This document shows, piece after piece, positions 9,079 through 18,909 of a stretch of DNA of 64,000 nt. A model generated the notes under the pieces. The model searched no databases. It saw only the letters and a list, made by a program, of their open reading frames with translations, and was not told where the DNA came from. The stretch spans positions 1 through 64,000 of the forward strand of contig NZ_CABUOD010000005.1 in NCBI RefSeq assembly GCF_902493135.1, written 5' to 3'. Numbering within the stretch: position 1 is the first letter of the stretch; every line of letters starts with the position of its first letter. The DNA is from an uncultured Parabacteroides sp. (GTDB taxonomy: Bacteria > Bacteroidota > Bacteroidia > Bacteroidales > Tannerellaceae). The translations under genes and the position numbers were made by a program.

Positions 9079-10008
9079 TTAAGACTGGGAGAGGTAGGAG
9101 GATGCAAATTCTTTAGAAATGTAATTGTCGTAGCTGCGGCAGACCTCGGTGGCCAGATCGATCCCGCACCGGATGATGTTCGCCCACGTCTGCTGTGGCA
9201 GGGTGGCGAGGTCGCGGTGGCGGACATTATATTTTAACAGACCGTAGAGGAGGCCTGCATTGAAGTTGTCGCCGGCTCCGATCGTGCTGACCGGGCGGAT
9301 GGCGGGCGAATCGAAATGACGGCGCAGGTCGCCGTGGTAGAGGTTCACGCCTCCGGCTCCGTGGGTGGTGATGAAACGGTCGCAGTAGAAACGGATATGG
9401 TCGGTGTAGACCTTTTCACTGTCGGCCTCCCCGAAGATATTGAGGAAGTCCTCGTCCGAGCCGCGTACGATATCGGCATATTCGAAGTTCTCGAGCAGTG
9501 TCGGGGCGAGGCGTATCGCTTCGTGGGCGTGCGCCTTTCGGAAATTCGGATCGTAGTAGAGGATCGCCTTGCGCTGGCGTGCATGGTCGAGGAACTCCGA
9601 CATCCGCTCCCTGAGCGCGGGGTTCAGCGAATAGTAGGAGCCGTAGATGAAGATGTCGTCTTCGTTGATCTCCGGCAGGGGCACGTCGAGGCGTTGCTTC
9701 GGATAATCCTTGTAGAAGGTGTAGTCGGCATTGCTGTCGTCGTCCAGGAACGCGAGCGAGATCGGGCTTTTGCCGTCCGGGAAACGGTCGACATAGCGGG
9801 TGGAAAGGTTGTTTTCCTTCATGAAGTTGCGGATGATGTCGCCGACGCGGTCGTTGCCCACTTCGCTGATGAAGGAGACGGGCACTCCGAGGCGTCCTAA
9901 CGAGACGAGGCCGTTGAAGGTCGACCCGCCGGGAACTGCCGTATGGGGTTGGTTGTTCCTGAATAGGATGTCGAGAATGGTTTCTCCGATGCCGATTACC
10001 TTCCTCAT
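9079..10008 (-). CDS. PfkB-family carbohydrate kinase (fructokinase-like)
   Basis: A 309-residue ribokinase/PfkB-family sugar kinase. The N-terminal signature GGSTFNGLVSLGRLG and the C-terminal STIGAGDNFNAG motif, with the catalytic aspartate in GAGD, are both intact. It should transfer ATP phosphate to a hexose or a related sugar; fructose is the usual annotation but the substrate is not provable here. It starts 5 bp after the SIS isomerase gene, so the two form an operon for one sugar-phosphate route. Confidence 0.88.
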   Translation of the reverse strand: MRKVIGIGETILDILFRNNQPHTAVPGGSTFNGLVSLGRLGVPVSFISEVGNDRVGDIIRNFMKENNLSTRYVDRFPDGKSPISLAFLDDDSNADYTFYKDYPKQRLDVPLPEINEDDIFIYGSYYSLNPALRERMSEFLDHARQRKAILYYDPNFRKAHAHEAIRLAPTLLENFEYADIVRGSDEDFLNIFGEADSEKVYTDHIRFYCDRFITTHGAGGVNLYHGDLRRHFDSPAIRPVSTIGAGDNFNAGLLYGLLKYNVRHRDLATLPQQTWANIIRCGIDLATEVCRSYDNYISKEFASSYLSQS

Positions 10009-10013
10009 GCTGT

Positions 10014-10631
10014 TTATTGGTTTCCGGTTTTACACTGTTCGCGGCTTTTCGAACCCAGGTAACCGCCGTGATGCCGTTTGGCATAGTCGGGATAGCCGAA
10101 GTTGATGCGTTTCATGGTTCCGACTACCAACAGGTCGCCTATCACCGTCATGACCGTGGTCGATGTGGTGGGGGTGAGGCCTAAGGGACAGACTTCTTTC
10201 GGCGCACCGGTCGGCAGGCAGATCGTCGCTTCGGCTGCCAGCGGGCTGTCGGGGTTGCCGGTGATAACGATAAACTGCATCTCCGGTACGAGGCCGCGCG
10301 TCAACTCCACCAGTTCGAGCAGTTCGCGTGTCTTGCCGGAGTTGGAGATGAGCAACATGACATCGTTCTTGCGGACAATACCGAGGTCGCCGTGCTGCGC
10401 TTCGCTGGGATGCAGGAAGTAGGCGGGCGTGCCGGTCGAGCAGAAGGTGGTCGCGATGTTCATGGCGATCTGCCCGGCTTTGCCCATACCGCTGGTGATC
10501 AGGTTTCCGCCGAGTTCGTGCACATGCTTCACAATGAGTGTCACAGCCTCTTCATAGCCGCCGGTTATCGGAATATTGCGTACTGCTTCAGCTTCTTGTT
10601 GCAGAATAGACGAGATTGCTTCGTTTATCAT
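10014..10631 (-). CDS. SIS-domain sugar-phosphate isomerase
   Basis: A 205-residue single SIS domain. Visible are SGMGKAGQIAMNIATTFCSTGTP near residue 45, the serine-rich sugar-phosphate loop LLISNSGKTREL, and a C-terminal AEATICLPTG. The size fits 6-phospho-3-hexuloisomerase or the SIS part of KdsD/GutQ (no CBS domains). The ATG at 10631 is chosen because it follows a TACTTTTG promoter box by about 45 bp; upstream in-frame starts would lie at or before the transcription start. It leads the operon with the PfkB kinase. Confidence 0.85.
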   Translation of the reverse strand: MINEAISSILQQEAEAVRNIPITGGYEEAVTLIVKHVHELGGNLITSGMGKAGQIAMNIATTFCSTGTPAYFLHPSEAQHGDLGIVRKNDVMLLISNSGKTRELLELVELTRGLVPEMQFIVITGNPDSPLAAEATICLPTGAPKEVCPLGLTPTTSTTVMTVIGDLLVVGTMKRINFGYPDYAKRHHGGYLGSKSREQCKTGNQ

Positions 10632-10676
10632 AGCTTTTAAAATGATTCTATATAGTGTTATGAACTTAACAAAGTA

Positions 10677-10684
10677 CAAAAGTA
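10677..10684 (-). promoter_or_regulatory. -7 box of the SIS-kinase operon
   Basis: Minus-strand TACTTTTG, matching TAnnTTTG, about 45 bp before the SIS ATG. Confidence 0.55.
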
Positions 10685-10732
10685 TCTATTTTAATGATAC
10701 CTGCACATGGAATGACCTATATTTTTGCTGCT

Positions 10733-11264
10733 TTATTGGGGTTTGACGAACCCTATTGGATTACGGGGTTTGTTGTTCTGTTTGTTTTTCTGTGCCAGTT
10801 GCGCCAGGGCGAGGTAGATCTCGTCAAATTTTTCTTCATTTTCTTCAGTGATGTCTTCTAACGCCTCGATCCGGTCTTTTAGTTCTTTGAGCAGGGGCGA
10901 GGGAGTGGAGTTGAGCAGGTATTGGCGCATGGCGACGAAAGCACGCATGATTGAAATATTCACCTCTATTGCGATATCGCTCTTCAACAGTCCTGATAAC
11001 ATGGCGACACCTTGTTCTGTAAATGCAAAGGGACGTTTCCGGGTTCCACCCCAACTTGATGTCACAAATTGTGATATCAAGACAGACCATTCGTCAGTGG
11101 TTAGTTGGAACATAAAATCGGGAGGAAAAACGCTTTATATTCCTTTTGACAGCTTGGTTGAGGGAACGGGTATCTGATTGGTATAATTCAGCCAGGTCGA
11201 AATCTAAAATGACCTTCTGCCCTCTGATCTCGTAAATCTTACTCTGTATCGTTCGTAATTCCAT
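10733..11264 (-). pseudogene. ORF6N-domain protein gene, frameshifted
   Basis: Two reading frames together make one ORF6N-domain protein. The first starts with ATG at 11264 and encodes the typical opening MELRTIQSKIYEIRGQKVIL, then LNQAVKRNIKRF. It then shifts and stops at 11094-11096 after 56 codons. The second frame resumes with DFMFQLTTDEW at about 11113 and runs to 10733, ending in a coiled-coil-like tail. The break is one extra T in a minus-strand run of five (11126-11130); four Ts would restore KRFPPDFMFQL. ORF6N proteins are DNA-binding domains common on phages and mobile DNA. This is either a real pseudogene or a base-calling error; translation of the 3' part alone is unlikely to be functional. 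Confidence 0.85.
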
Positions 11265-11328
11265 AGTAAAGGAGTTTTAATTTGAGGGCCAAGGTAGTTA
11301 AAAAAAGTCTGTAAACAAATATTTATTG

Positions 11329-11336
11329 TACTTTTG
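11329..11336 (+). promoter_or_regulatory. -7 box of the M16 peptidase gene
   Basis: TACTTTTG, a full match to TAnnTTTG, 20 bp before the ATG at 11357. It rules against an upstream GTG start at 11336, which overlaps the box itself. Confidence 0.6.
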
Positions 11337-11356
11337 TGCCCTCTAATGAATGGATA

Positions 11357-12583
11357 ATGGAAAAAGATTACTTCTCACATATTTTACCGAACGGTTTGCG
11401 TCTCGTACATCTCCCTGCTGCTTCCCCGGTGTCGTACTGCGGTTTTGCCGTGAATGCCGGGACACGGGATGAGGAAGCGGACGAGTTCGGCTTGGCTCAC
11501 TTTGTCGAACACATGATCTTCAAAGGGACGGAAAAACGCAAGTCCTGGCATATCCTGAACCGGATGGAGAATGTGGGAGGGGAGCTGAACGCCTACACCA
11601 CAAAGGAGGAGACTTTCGTCTATTCCATCTTTATGGAGGAACATTTCCGGCGGGCTTTCGAGCTGCTGGCTGACCTGGTGTTTCATTCGCAGTTCCCGGA
11701 GCAGGAGATCGAGAAGGAGGTGGATGTGATCCTGGACGAAATCAATTCGTATGAGGACAGCCCTTCGGAACTGATCTTCGATGAGTTCGAGAATTTGCTG
11801 TTCGACGGCCATGCGCTGGGACATAACATCTTGGGGGACGAACAGTCGCTGCTCGGTTTCGGCAGCGAGTCCGGCAAGTCGTTTATGAGGCGGTTCTATG
11901 CCCCTGAAAACATGGTGTTCTTCTCGATGGGCCGGATTCCGTTCAGGAAGATCGTGCAGATGGCGGAAAGCACCTTGTCGGATATCGCTTTCCCGATGGC
12001 GGCAAGTAACCGGACGGCACCCGGTGAGATTCTTCCCGCCAGCCGCCAGATACACAAAGATACCCATCAGGCGCATGTGCTGATCGGAGGACGGGCATAC
12101 AGCATGCACGACGAGAAGCGCCTGCCGCTGTTCCTGCTGAACAACCTCTTGGGAGGTCCGGGCATGAACAACCGTTTGAATGTCTCTCTCCGTGAAAAGA
12201 ACGGGCTTGTTTATAACGTCGAATCGAACGTGACCTCTTATACCGATACGGGACTGGCAAGCATCTATTTCGGGACCGATCCGAAAAACAAGGAGAAGGC
12301 GATCAGGCTCGTTCATAAGGAACTGGTGAAGCTACGCGAGGTGAAACTGACCGCAACCCAGTTGGCGGCGGCCAAGAAGCAGGTGATCGGGCAGTTGGGC
12401 GTCTCCGGCGATAACCGGGAAGGCCTTTTCTTGGGGTTGGGCAAGAGCTTCCTCCATTATAACCGCTACGACACCCTGCCGGAAGTCTTCGCCAAGGTGG
12501 AAAGACTGACCGCCGAAGAGATACGGGAGGTCGCCAACGAGGTCTTTGCGCCTGAACGGTTGTTCAGCCTGATCTATCAATAA
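11357..12583 (+). CDS. M16-family zinc metallopeptidase (insulinase-like)
   Basis: A 408-residue M16 peptidase of the processing-peptidase type. The inverted zinc motif HFVEH (His48, Glu51, His52) is intact, and a downstream EKEVDVILDEI supplies the third ligand region. The C-terminal half is the second, non-catalytic M16 domain with the GGPGMNNRLNVSLREKNGLVY segment. No signal peptide is seen, so it is probably cytoplasmic and degrades peptides. The ATG at 11357 follows a good promoter box. It converges with the AGCS symporter gene only 7 bp away. Confidence 0.92.
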   Translation: MEKDYFSHILPNGLRLVHLPAASPVSYCGFAVNAGTRDEEADEFGLAHFVEHMIFKGTEKRKSWHILNRMENVGGELNAYTTKEETFVYSIFMEEHFRRAFELLADLVFHSQFPEQEIEKEVDVILDEINSYEDSPSELIFDEFENLLFDGHALGHNILGDEQSLLGFGSESGKSFMRRFYAPENMVFFSMGRIPFRKIVQMAESTLSDIAFPMAASNRTAPGEILPASRQIHKDTHQAHVLIGGRAYSMHDEKRLPLFLLNNLLGGPGMNNRLNVSLREKNGLVYNVESNVTSYTDTGLASIYFGTDPKNKEKAIRLVHKELVKLREVKLTATQLAAAKKQVIGQLGVSGDNREGLFLGLGKSFLHYNRYDTLPEVFAKVERLTAEEIREVANEVFAPERLFSLIYQ

Positions 12584-12590
12584 GAAGCGT

Positions 12591-13991
12591 TTACCAGCAT
12601 TCCGCCTTGTCCTTCAGCTCCGGCAGCTTGTTTTTATCGAACACCGGGCTCTTGATCCCGCTACGTTTCTGTGCCCTGTAATCGTTCAGCAGCAGGAAGG
12701 CCTGCTTGCTCAGCAACGAGATGGCGACCAGGTTACAGATCGTCATGAAAGCCATCATGATGTCTGCCAGGCTCCAGGCGAGCTCCAGGCTTGCCAACGC
12801 TCCGAACATCACCATGCCGCCGACCGCCAGGCGGTAGATGTAGAGCACGCTTTTCTTCGGCGTGATGAAACGGATGTTCGCCTCCCCGTAATAGTAGTTC
12901 CCGATGATGCTGCTGAAAGCGAACAGAAAGATCGCTACGGCAACGAATATCCCTCCGGCTTTTCCTACTTCGAGCGTCAGGGCATGCTGTGTCAGTTGCA
13001 CCCCGTTTACCGAACCGTCCAGCGGCGCCCCGCTGAACAGGATGATAAAAGCCGTGCAGGTACAGATCAGCAGGGTGTCGGTGAAAACACCCAAGGTCTG
13101 GATCAATCCCTGTTTGACCGGATGCGTGACGGATGCCGTAGCCGCTACGTTCGGAGCCGATCCCATACCGGCCTCGTTGCTGAACAGGCCGCGTTTGATC
13201 CCTTGCATCAGGGCGGCGCCGACTGTACCGCCTAACGCCTGTTCCCATCCGAAAGCGCTGCCTACGATCAGCTTGATGACGTCCGGCAGTTCCGTGATGT
13301 TGAATAGCACGATCCCCAATGCGAGCGCCACGTATCCCAGTGCCATCGCAGGGACGATCACGCTGCTCACTTTGGCTATTCGCTGGATCCCCCCGAAGAT
13401 GATGGCAAGCGTCAGTACCGTCAGTATCGTACCGATCACCGCCGGATCGAACCCGAACGAGCCCTGCATGGCGGCGCAGATCGTGTTGCTCTGTACAGAG
13501 TTGAACGCGAAGCCGAAGGTGATGGAGATCAGGATGGCGAACAGTACGCCCATCCAGTTCAATCCCAACCCGTACCGCATATAGTAGGCCGGCCCTCCGA
13601 TGAAGGAATCCTTCCCTTTCCGTTTGTAAAGCTGTGCGAGCGTAGACTCGACAAATGCGCTGGCCGAGCCTAAAAGGGCGATGATCCACATCCAGAACAC
13701 CGCTCCCGGACCTCCTACGGCGATGGCTGTGGCCACCCCGGCCAGGTTGCCTGTCCCGACACGGCTGGCGAGCGATACGGCGAATGCCTGAAAGGATGAG
13801 ATGTGTTTGTCTCCCTCGTGGGCTTTGTTGGCGGAGTCGCCGAGTACGCGTATCATCTCCCGGAACATACGGAATTGGACAAAACGGGTTTTGAAGGTGA
13901 ACCGGAAGGCGCATCCCAACAGCATGATAATTAAAACATACGACCATAGGAGGTCGTTAATCTCGCTGATCCAGTTGTTCAGTATTTCCAT
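12591..13991 (-). CDS. AGCS-family sodium/alanine symporter
   Basis: A 466-residue inner-membrane transporter of the alanine/glycine:cation symporter family with about 10-11 hydrophobic helices. The family signature lies around GTGNLAGVATAIAVGGPGA and FWMWIIALLGSASAFVES, followed by a conserved GGPAYYMRYGLG stretch. It should import a small neutral amino acid with sodium. It is a single gene without a cotranscribed partner. Confidence 0.92.
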   Translation of the reverse strand: MEILNNWISEINDLLWSYVLIIMLLGCAFRFTFKTRFVQFRMFREMIRVLGDSANKAHEGDKHISSFQAFAVSLASRVGTGNLAGVATAIAVGGPGAVFWMWIIALLGSASAFVESTLAQLYKRKGKDSFIGGPAYYMRYGLGLNWMGVLFAILISITFGFAFNSVQSNTICAAMQGSFGFDPAVIGTILTVLTLAIIFGGIQRIAKVSSVIVPAMALGYVALALGIVLFNITELPDVIKLIVGSAFGWEQALGGTVGAALMQGIKRGLFSNEAGMGSAPNVAATASVTHPVKQGLIQTLGVFTDTLLICTCTAFIILFSGAPLDGSVNGVQLTQHALTLEVGKAGGIFVAVAIFLFAFSSIIGNYYYGEANIRFITPKKSVLYIYRLAVGGMVMFGALASLELAWSLADIMMAFMTICNLVAISLLSKQAFLLLNDYRAQKRSGIKSPVFDKNKLPELKDKAECW

Positions 13992-14178
13992 TTTGGCAGT
14001 TTATCGTCTTGATAATTACGTGAATATTAAGCTACAAACCTAAAGAAAATATTTTGTATGGACAAGAATATCCGGATAACCGTACTGAAATATATCTTAA
14101 TATGCCATATCTTTATCGCTCTCCCGGCTATTATTCTGTAATATTTAAATTCAGCACTCACGCAAATAAATATTTCTG

Positions 14179-14186
14179 TATCTTTG
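14179..14186 (+). promoter_or_regulatory. -7 box of the flavin reductase gene
   Basis: TATCTTTG, matching TAnnTTTG, 25 bp before the ATG at 14212. Confidence 0.6.
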
Positions 14187-14211
14187 GGAGGTTTAAATAA
14201 GGTATGAAATT

Positions 14212-14718
14212 ATGAAGGCAATAGAACTGAGTCTGATCAAAGACAATTTTATCGAGATCATAGGAAAAGAGTGGATGCTGGTAAGCGCCGGCGACAAGGA
14301 CAAGTTCAACATGATGACGGCAAGCTGGGGAGGCGCAGGTTTCCTGTGGAACAAGCCGGTTGTGTTTGTCTTTATCCGTCCGGAACGTTATACCCGCGAG
14401 TTTGTCGATGCGAAGGGCGCTTTCACGCTTTCCTTCTTGGGGGAAGAGCATAAGGACGCCCACAAGATTTGCGGTTCGAAGTCGGGACGGGACATCGACA
14501 AGGTGGCTGCTACGGGTTTGACGCCCCGCTTTACCGATCTGGGTAACCCTTGTTTCGAGGAATCGCGCCTGACGCTTGAATGCAAAACCCTTTACGTGAC
14601 TAAGATGGATAAGGATCATTTTGTCGATCCCGCCTTATACGAAAAGTGGTACAGCGCCATGGCGGGGAACCCGCACAACGTCTATGTGGCGGAAATACTG
14701 AATGCCTGGGAGAGATAA
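14212..14718 (+). CDS. Flavin reductase-like FMN-binding protein
   Basis: A 168-residue protein of the flavin-reductase/FMN-binding split-barrel family. FNMMTASWGGAGFLWNKPVV matches the N-terminal FMN-binding strand region, and RPERYTREFVDAKGAFTLSF follows. It is cytoplasmic, with no signal. Such proteins either supply reduced flavin to a partner or act as NAD(P)H-dependent oxidoreductases; no partner oxygenase is adjacent. The HTCS gene follows by 45 bp but has its own -7 box. Confidence 0.85.
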   Translation: MKAIELSLIKDNFIEIIGKEWMLVSAGDKDKFNMMTASWGGAGFLWNKPVVFVFIRPERYTREFVDAKGAFTLSFLGEEHKDAHKICGSKSGRDIDKVAATGLTPRFTDLGNPCFEESRLTLECKTLYVTKMDKDHFVDPALYEKWYSAMAGNPHNVYVAEILNAWER

Positions 14719-14733
14719 ATCGGAAACTTTCTT

Positions 14734-14741
14734 TATTTTTG
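14734..14741 (+). promoter_or_regulatory. -7 box of the HTCS gene
   Basis: TATTTTTG, matching TAnnTTTG, 22 bp before the HTCS ATG and just after the flavin reductase stop. Confidence 0.5.
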
Positions 14742-14763
14742 CCGGAAACACAACAAAAACACT

Positions 14764-17700
14764 ATGTCTGATACTATGTCAATACGTCTATGGGTTATGA
14801 CGTTGTTATTCTTCGTCCTTCCCCGTTTGTATGGATCGGATCATCCTTTCCCTGCTTTGCGTTTCGGACATATATCGGTAGAAAACGGACTCCCGACGGA
14901 CGAGGTGCGCCAGGTGTATCAGGACAAGGACGGGTATATCTGGATCGCCACCAATAGCGGGCTGTGCCTCTATGACGGCTATCAGATTAGGACTTTCAAA
15001 TCGAACCTGCATACGCCCGGACTGTTGAGCAACAATACCATCAACTGCATCACGGATGACAACCGGCATAACTTGTGGATTGCGACCTACGACGGGGTGA
15101 ACGTGCTGGATAAGACGAACGGGCAGATACGGAAAATCACCTGTCCGGGATTGCAGCGCAGCATAGTGGACCGCCTGCTGGTCACCTCTTCCGACCGTGT
15201 GTTTATCGGGACGGAGACGGGTGTATTCGAATATCTTCCCGGGCAGGATTCCTGCATCGCCTTCAAACCCGGTATCGTGAAGGGGTCTGTCAAGGCTTTG
15301 GTCGAAGACTCCAGGCGGAACCTGTGGATCGGAACCTGGTCTGACGGTATCTTCCGGTACGACGGGCAGAAGGATGAGGTGTATGCCTATCCGGCGTTGA
15401 ACGAGTTGAATTCCGCTTTCGGTATATTCGAGGACAGCAAGCAACGTATCTGGGTCGCCTCGTGGGGCTACGGCTTGTTCCTGCTTGAGAACCCCTATGA
15501 GCCGGAGCATTTGGGCTGGAAGCAGTTCCGGCATGACGACAACGATCCGAACAGCCTTTGCTATGATATCGTCTACGACATGGAGGAAGACCTGAATACG
15601 GGGACACTCTGGGTAGGGACCCGTGGCGGGTTAAGCGTGCTTTACGACGAAGAGAACGGCCTGTTCCGGAACTACTGTCCGGACAATTCGGATAAGTCCG
15701 TACATTATAATGATGTCAATTCCGTATTCCGGGACGACGAAGGGATGATGTGGCTCGGATTGTTGGGAGGAGGGGTGAATACGGTTATTACCCGCAAACC
15801 GGAGTTTAGGCTGGACCGGTTGGAGGCGATCGATAACCCGCTGCTTACGAACTCTTCTGTCCGCAGTCTGATGGTGGACAGGGAAGGGCTGCTTTGGATA
15901 GGTCTGGGGAGTTGGGGATTCTTCGTCCATGACCGTGCGGCCGGGAGTTATACCCACAATCTGGATTTGCCGGAGTTCAGGAAGTTAGGCCGTCTGCCTA
16001 CGGTCAATACGATCGTCCAGTCTCCTACTTCGGAGCGGATTTGGCTGGGGACGTATGACTGGGGAGCTGTTTCTTACGACCGGTCGCTGCCTGCCGGCGA
16101 GCAGGCGCAGTTGCTTGACTACGGCTCCGCCCCCTGGTTGCCTAACCAGTGCATCTTTTCGATTTGTGAAGACCGGGAACGGAATACCTGGTTCGGTACC
16201 CGTAACGGCATATGTGTCCTTATGGCAAACGGCGAGGGTGTCCGGTTCGATTCCGTGAAACTGGATGGCACTTCTGTCAATGCTTATGCTTATCAGGCTA
16301 TCGTGCAGGATTCGCAGGGGCAAATCTGGACCGGAACGAATAACGGCGGGGTGATCAGGATCACCGGCGATTTGTCGCGGCCGGGTGAAATGTCGTTTGA
16401 ACGCTATTCTCTCGACGAAGATAAGTTGATCAGCATTTCCGTCCTCTCTCTCTTTATCGACAGCCGCAAACGTCTTTGGGCGGGGACGGAAGGAGGGGGG
16501 CTTAACCTCTATGATCCGGAGCAGGACCGGTTCATCCCGGTGCACAAACTTGCCAATTTGCCCGGCGACGCCATCTTCAGCATCCAGGAGGACCGGCAGG
16601 GGAACCTTTGGATGGGTACGAACGTAGGCCTGATGAAAGTCCGTATCCCGGACAATCTTTCGGATGTGGCCTACCGCCTGTACACCGTTTCCGACGGCTT
16701 GCAGGATAACATCTTTTACCGGAACACGGCTTTTACCGATACCAACGGCGAGATGTTCTTTGGAGGATACCGCGGCTACAACAGTTTTTTTCCCGACCGG
16801 ATGACGGACGAAGAGACGTTCCCGCCGGTCCGGATTACGGATATCAAAATATACAATCGTTCCTGGTCTCTGCTCGATGCGGAGGAGAAGGAGGAGATAT
16901 CCCGGCTGGCACCCGATTTTACGGACCGTATCCGGTTGGACTACCGTAAGAATAACTTCAGCATCGAGTTTGCCGCCTTGAGTTTCTCCAATCCCCGGCA
17001 GATTAAATATGCTTATAAACTGGAAGGTTTCGATTCAGGCTGGCAGTATGCCGATGCCTCGCATCCTTTGGCCTATTACAATAACCTGAAGCCGGGGACT
17101 TACAGCTTCCTGCTCAAATCGACCAATTCTAACGGGACTTGGAACCAGACAGCCAGGCATCTGTCGGTCGTGATTTTGCCGCCGCCCTGGAAATCGGGGT
17201 GGGCGTATGCCGGCTATGTCCTTTTGTTGTGCCTCTTGGCGTATGCCGCTTACCGGATCGTGCATTACCGGATCGAGATGCAGAACGCCTTGCATCTAAG
17301 CAGCCTCGAACAGGCGAAGGCGGAGGAGGTGAACCATTCCAAATTGCAGTTCTTTACGAATATCACGCATGAATTGTTGACCCCGCTCACCATCCTGTCG
17401 GCTGCGGTGGACGAGTTGAAGAGGATCAGTCCGCAGAACGAGGAGCACTATCAGGTCATGACGAACAATATCAACCGCCTGATTCGCCTGCTCCAACAGA
17501 TACTGGAATTCAGGAAGGCGGAGACCGGCAACCTGAAGTTGAAGGTCTCGCAGGGCGACCTGGCTGCGTTTGTCCGCAACAGTGTGGATAGTTTCCGTCC
17601 GCTGATCAAGAAGAAGGAGATCAACTTCTCACTGGTCTGCCGGCCCGAACAGTTGCCTGCCTGGTTCGACACGGACAAGGTAGACAAGATCTTGTATAAT

Positions 17701-18882
17701 CTCCTGTCCAATGCCGCCAAATACAACGAGCCCGGCGGTGTGGTCCGTGTGGAGCTGTCGGTCGTTGAACCGGGGAAAGCCGGGATCGTCATAAAAGATA
17801 ATGGAAAAGGGCTCTCGCCGGAGGCCGTGAAGAACCTGTTTAAGCGGTTTTACGAAGGTGACTATCGCAAGTTCAAGACGATCGGAACGGGTATCGGGCT
17901 TTCGCTGACCAAAGACCTAGTACAGTTGCACAAAGGAAACATAACGGTGTCGAGCAAACAGGACGAAGGTACCGCCTTTACCGTGATCATCCCTATCCGT
18001 CGTGATTATTATCTCCCCGAAGAGGTCGATGAAAGCATACGGGTTCAGACAACTCCGGCGACTGCCGTTCCCGTCTTGAAGGAACCGGAAACCGAACCCG
18101 CGAAGCCGGCCGATCACCTCCGGACTCTGCTGTTGATCGAGGATAATGAGGACCTGTTGCATCTGATGGTCCGCTTGTTGAGTCCGACCTACAAGGTCTT
18201 TACCGCTACCACCGGAAAAGAGGGGATGGCGATTATCGGCCGGGAAGATATCGACCTGATCGTCTCCGACATCATGATGCCCGAAATGGATGGGATCGAG
18301 TTCTGCAAACGGATGAAAGGCTGCCTTGAAACCAGCCATATCCCTATCGTCCTGCTGACGGCGAAGAATCGGGAGGAAGACCGGGCGGAGGCGTATGACG
18401 CCGGTGCGGACGGCTTCATTACGAAGCCGTTCAACCTGAGCGTGCTCCACGCCCGTATCAATAATTTGTTGAAGCAGAAGGAACGTGTGTCGGGCGACTT
18501 TAAGAAACAGTTGGTGTTCGAGACAAACGAACTCAACTATACGAGCCTCGACGAGAATTTCCTACAGCAGGCGATCGATTGTGTCAACCGCCACCTGTCG
18601 GACCCCGACTTCGACCAGCAAGTATTCCTCGATGAAATGGGTACGAGCAAATCCACCCTCTACCGCAAGCTGAAATCGCTTACCGGACTCAACTCTTCCG
18701 CCTTTATTCGGAACATCCGCCTGAAGGCAGCCTGCCGGATCATGGAAGAGAAGAAGCATATCCGCGTTTCCGAATTGGCTTATGCCGTCGGCTTTAACGA
18801 CCCGAAGTATTTTAGTGTCTGTTTCAAGAAGGAATTCGGCATGCAGCCCAGCGAGTATCTGGAGAAGTTTGTGCCGGAATAA
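14764..18882 (+). CDS. Hybrid two-component system protein (HTCS)
   Basis: A 1372-residue inner-membrane regulator combining sensor kinase and response regulator. Order: signal/transmembrane segment (1-22); two-bladed-propeller periplasmic sensor built of Reg_prop repeats (about 30-700, many [I/L]WxGT and DRxGNLWxGT motifs); Y_Y_Y domain (about 740-805); transmembrane helix (about 815-837); HisKA with phospho-acceptor His869 in FTNITHELLTPLT; HATPase (KGLSPEAVKNLFKRFYEG, GTGIGLSL); receiver with Asp1169 in IVSDIMMPEMDG; AraC-type HTH (about 1265-1370). HTCS proteins usually bind a glycan breakdown product and switch on an adjacent utilisation locus, but none adjoins it. The nearest carbohydrate genes are GH20 at 24.3 kb and SusCD at 33 kb. 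Confidence 0.95.
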   Translation: MSDTMSIRLWVMTLLFFVLPRLYGSDHPFPALRFGHISVENGLPTDEVRQVYQDKDGYIWIATNSGLCLYDGYQIRTFKSNLHTPGLLSNNTINCITDDNRHNLWIATYDGVNVLDKTNGQIRKITCPGLQRSIVDRLLVTSSDRVFIGTETGVFEYLPGQDSCIAFKPGIVKGSVKALVEDSRRNLWIGTWSDGIFRYDGQKDEVYAYPALNELNSAFGIFEDSKQRIWVASWGYGLFLLENPYEPEHLGWKQFRHDDNDPNSLCYDIVYDMEEDLNTGTLWVGTRGGLSVLYDEENGLFRNYCPDNSDKSVHYNDVNSVFRDDEGMMWLGLLGGGVNTVITRKPEFRLDRLEAIDNPLLTNSSVRSLMVDREGLLWIGLGSWGFFVHDRAAGSYTHNLDLPEFRKLGRLPTVNTIVQSPTSERIWLGTYDWGAVSYDRSLPAGEQAQLLDYGSAPWLPNQCIFSICEDRERNTWFGTRNGICVLMANGEGVRFDSVKLDGTSVNAYAYQAIVQDSQGQIWTGTNNGGVIRITGDLSRPGEMSFERYSLDEDKLISISVLSLFIDSRKRLWAGTEGGGLNLYDPEQDRFIPVHKLANLPGDAIFSIQEDRQGNLWMGTNVGLMKVRIPDNLSDVAYRLYTVSDGLQDNIFYRNTAFTDTNGEMFFGGYRGYNSFFPDRMTDEETFPPVRITDIKIYNRSWSLLDAEEKEEISRLAPDFTDRIRLDYRKNNFSIEFAALSFSNPRQIKYAYKLEGFDSGWQYADASHPLAYYNNLKPGTYSFLLKSTNSNGTWNQTARHLSVVILPPPWKSGWAYAGYVLLLCLLAYAAYRIVHYRIEMQNALHLSSLEQAKAEEVNHSKLQFFTNITHELLTPLTILSAAVDELKRISPQNEEHYQVMTNNINRLIRLLQQILEFRKAETGNLKLKVSQGDLAAFVRNSVDSFRPLIKKKEINFSLVCRPEQLPAWFDTDKVDKILYNLLSNAAKYNEPGGVVRVELSVVEPGKAGIVIKDNGKGLSPEAVKNLFKRFYEGDYRKFKTIGTGIGLSLTKDLVQLHKGNITVSSKQDEGTAFTVIIPIRRDYYLPEEVDESIRVQTTPATAVPVLKEPETEPAKPADHLRTLLLIEDNEDLLHLMVRLLSPTYKVFTATTGKEGMAIIGREDIDLIVSDIMMPEMDGIEFCKRMKGCLETSHIPIVLLTAKNREEDRAEAYDAGADGFITKPFNLSVLHARINNLLKQKERVSGDFKKQLVFETNELNYTSLDENFLQQAIDCVNRHLSDPDFDQQVFLDEMGTSKSTLYRKLKSLTGLNSSAFIRNIRLKAACRIMEEKKHIRVSELAYAVGFNDPKYFSVCFKKEFGMQPSEYLEKFVPE

Positions 18883-18909
18883 CCGCCCTGTATATCTTTG
18901 AGGTCCGGC

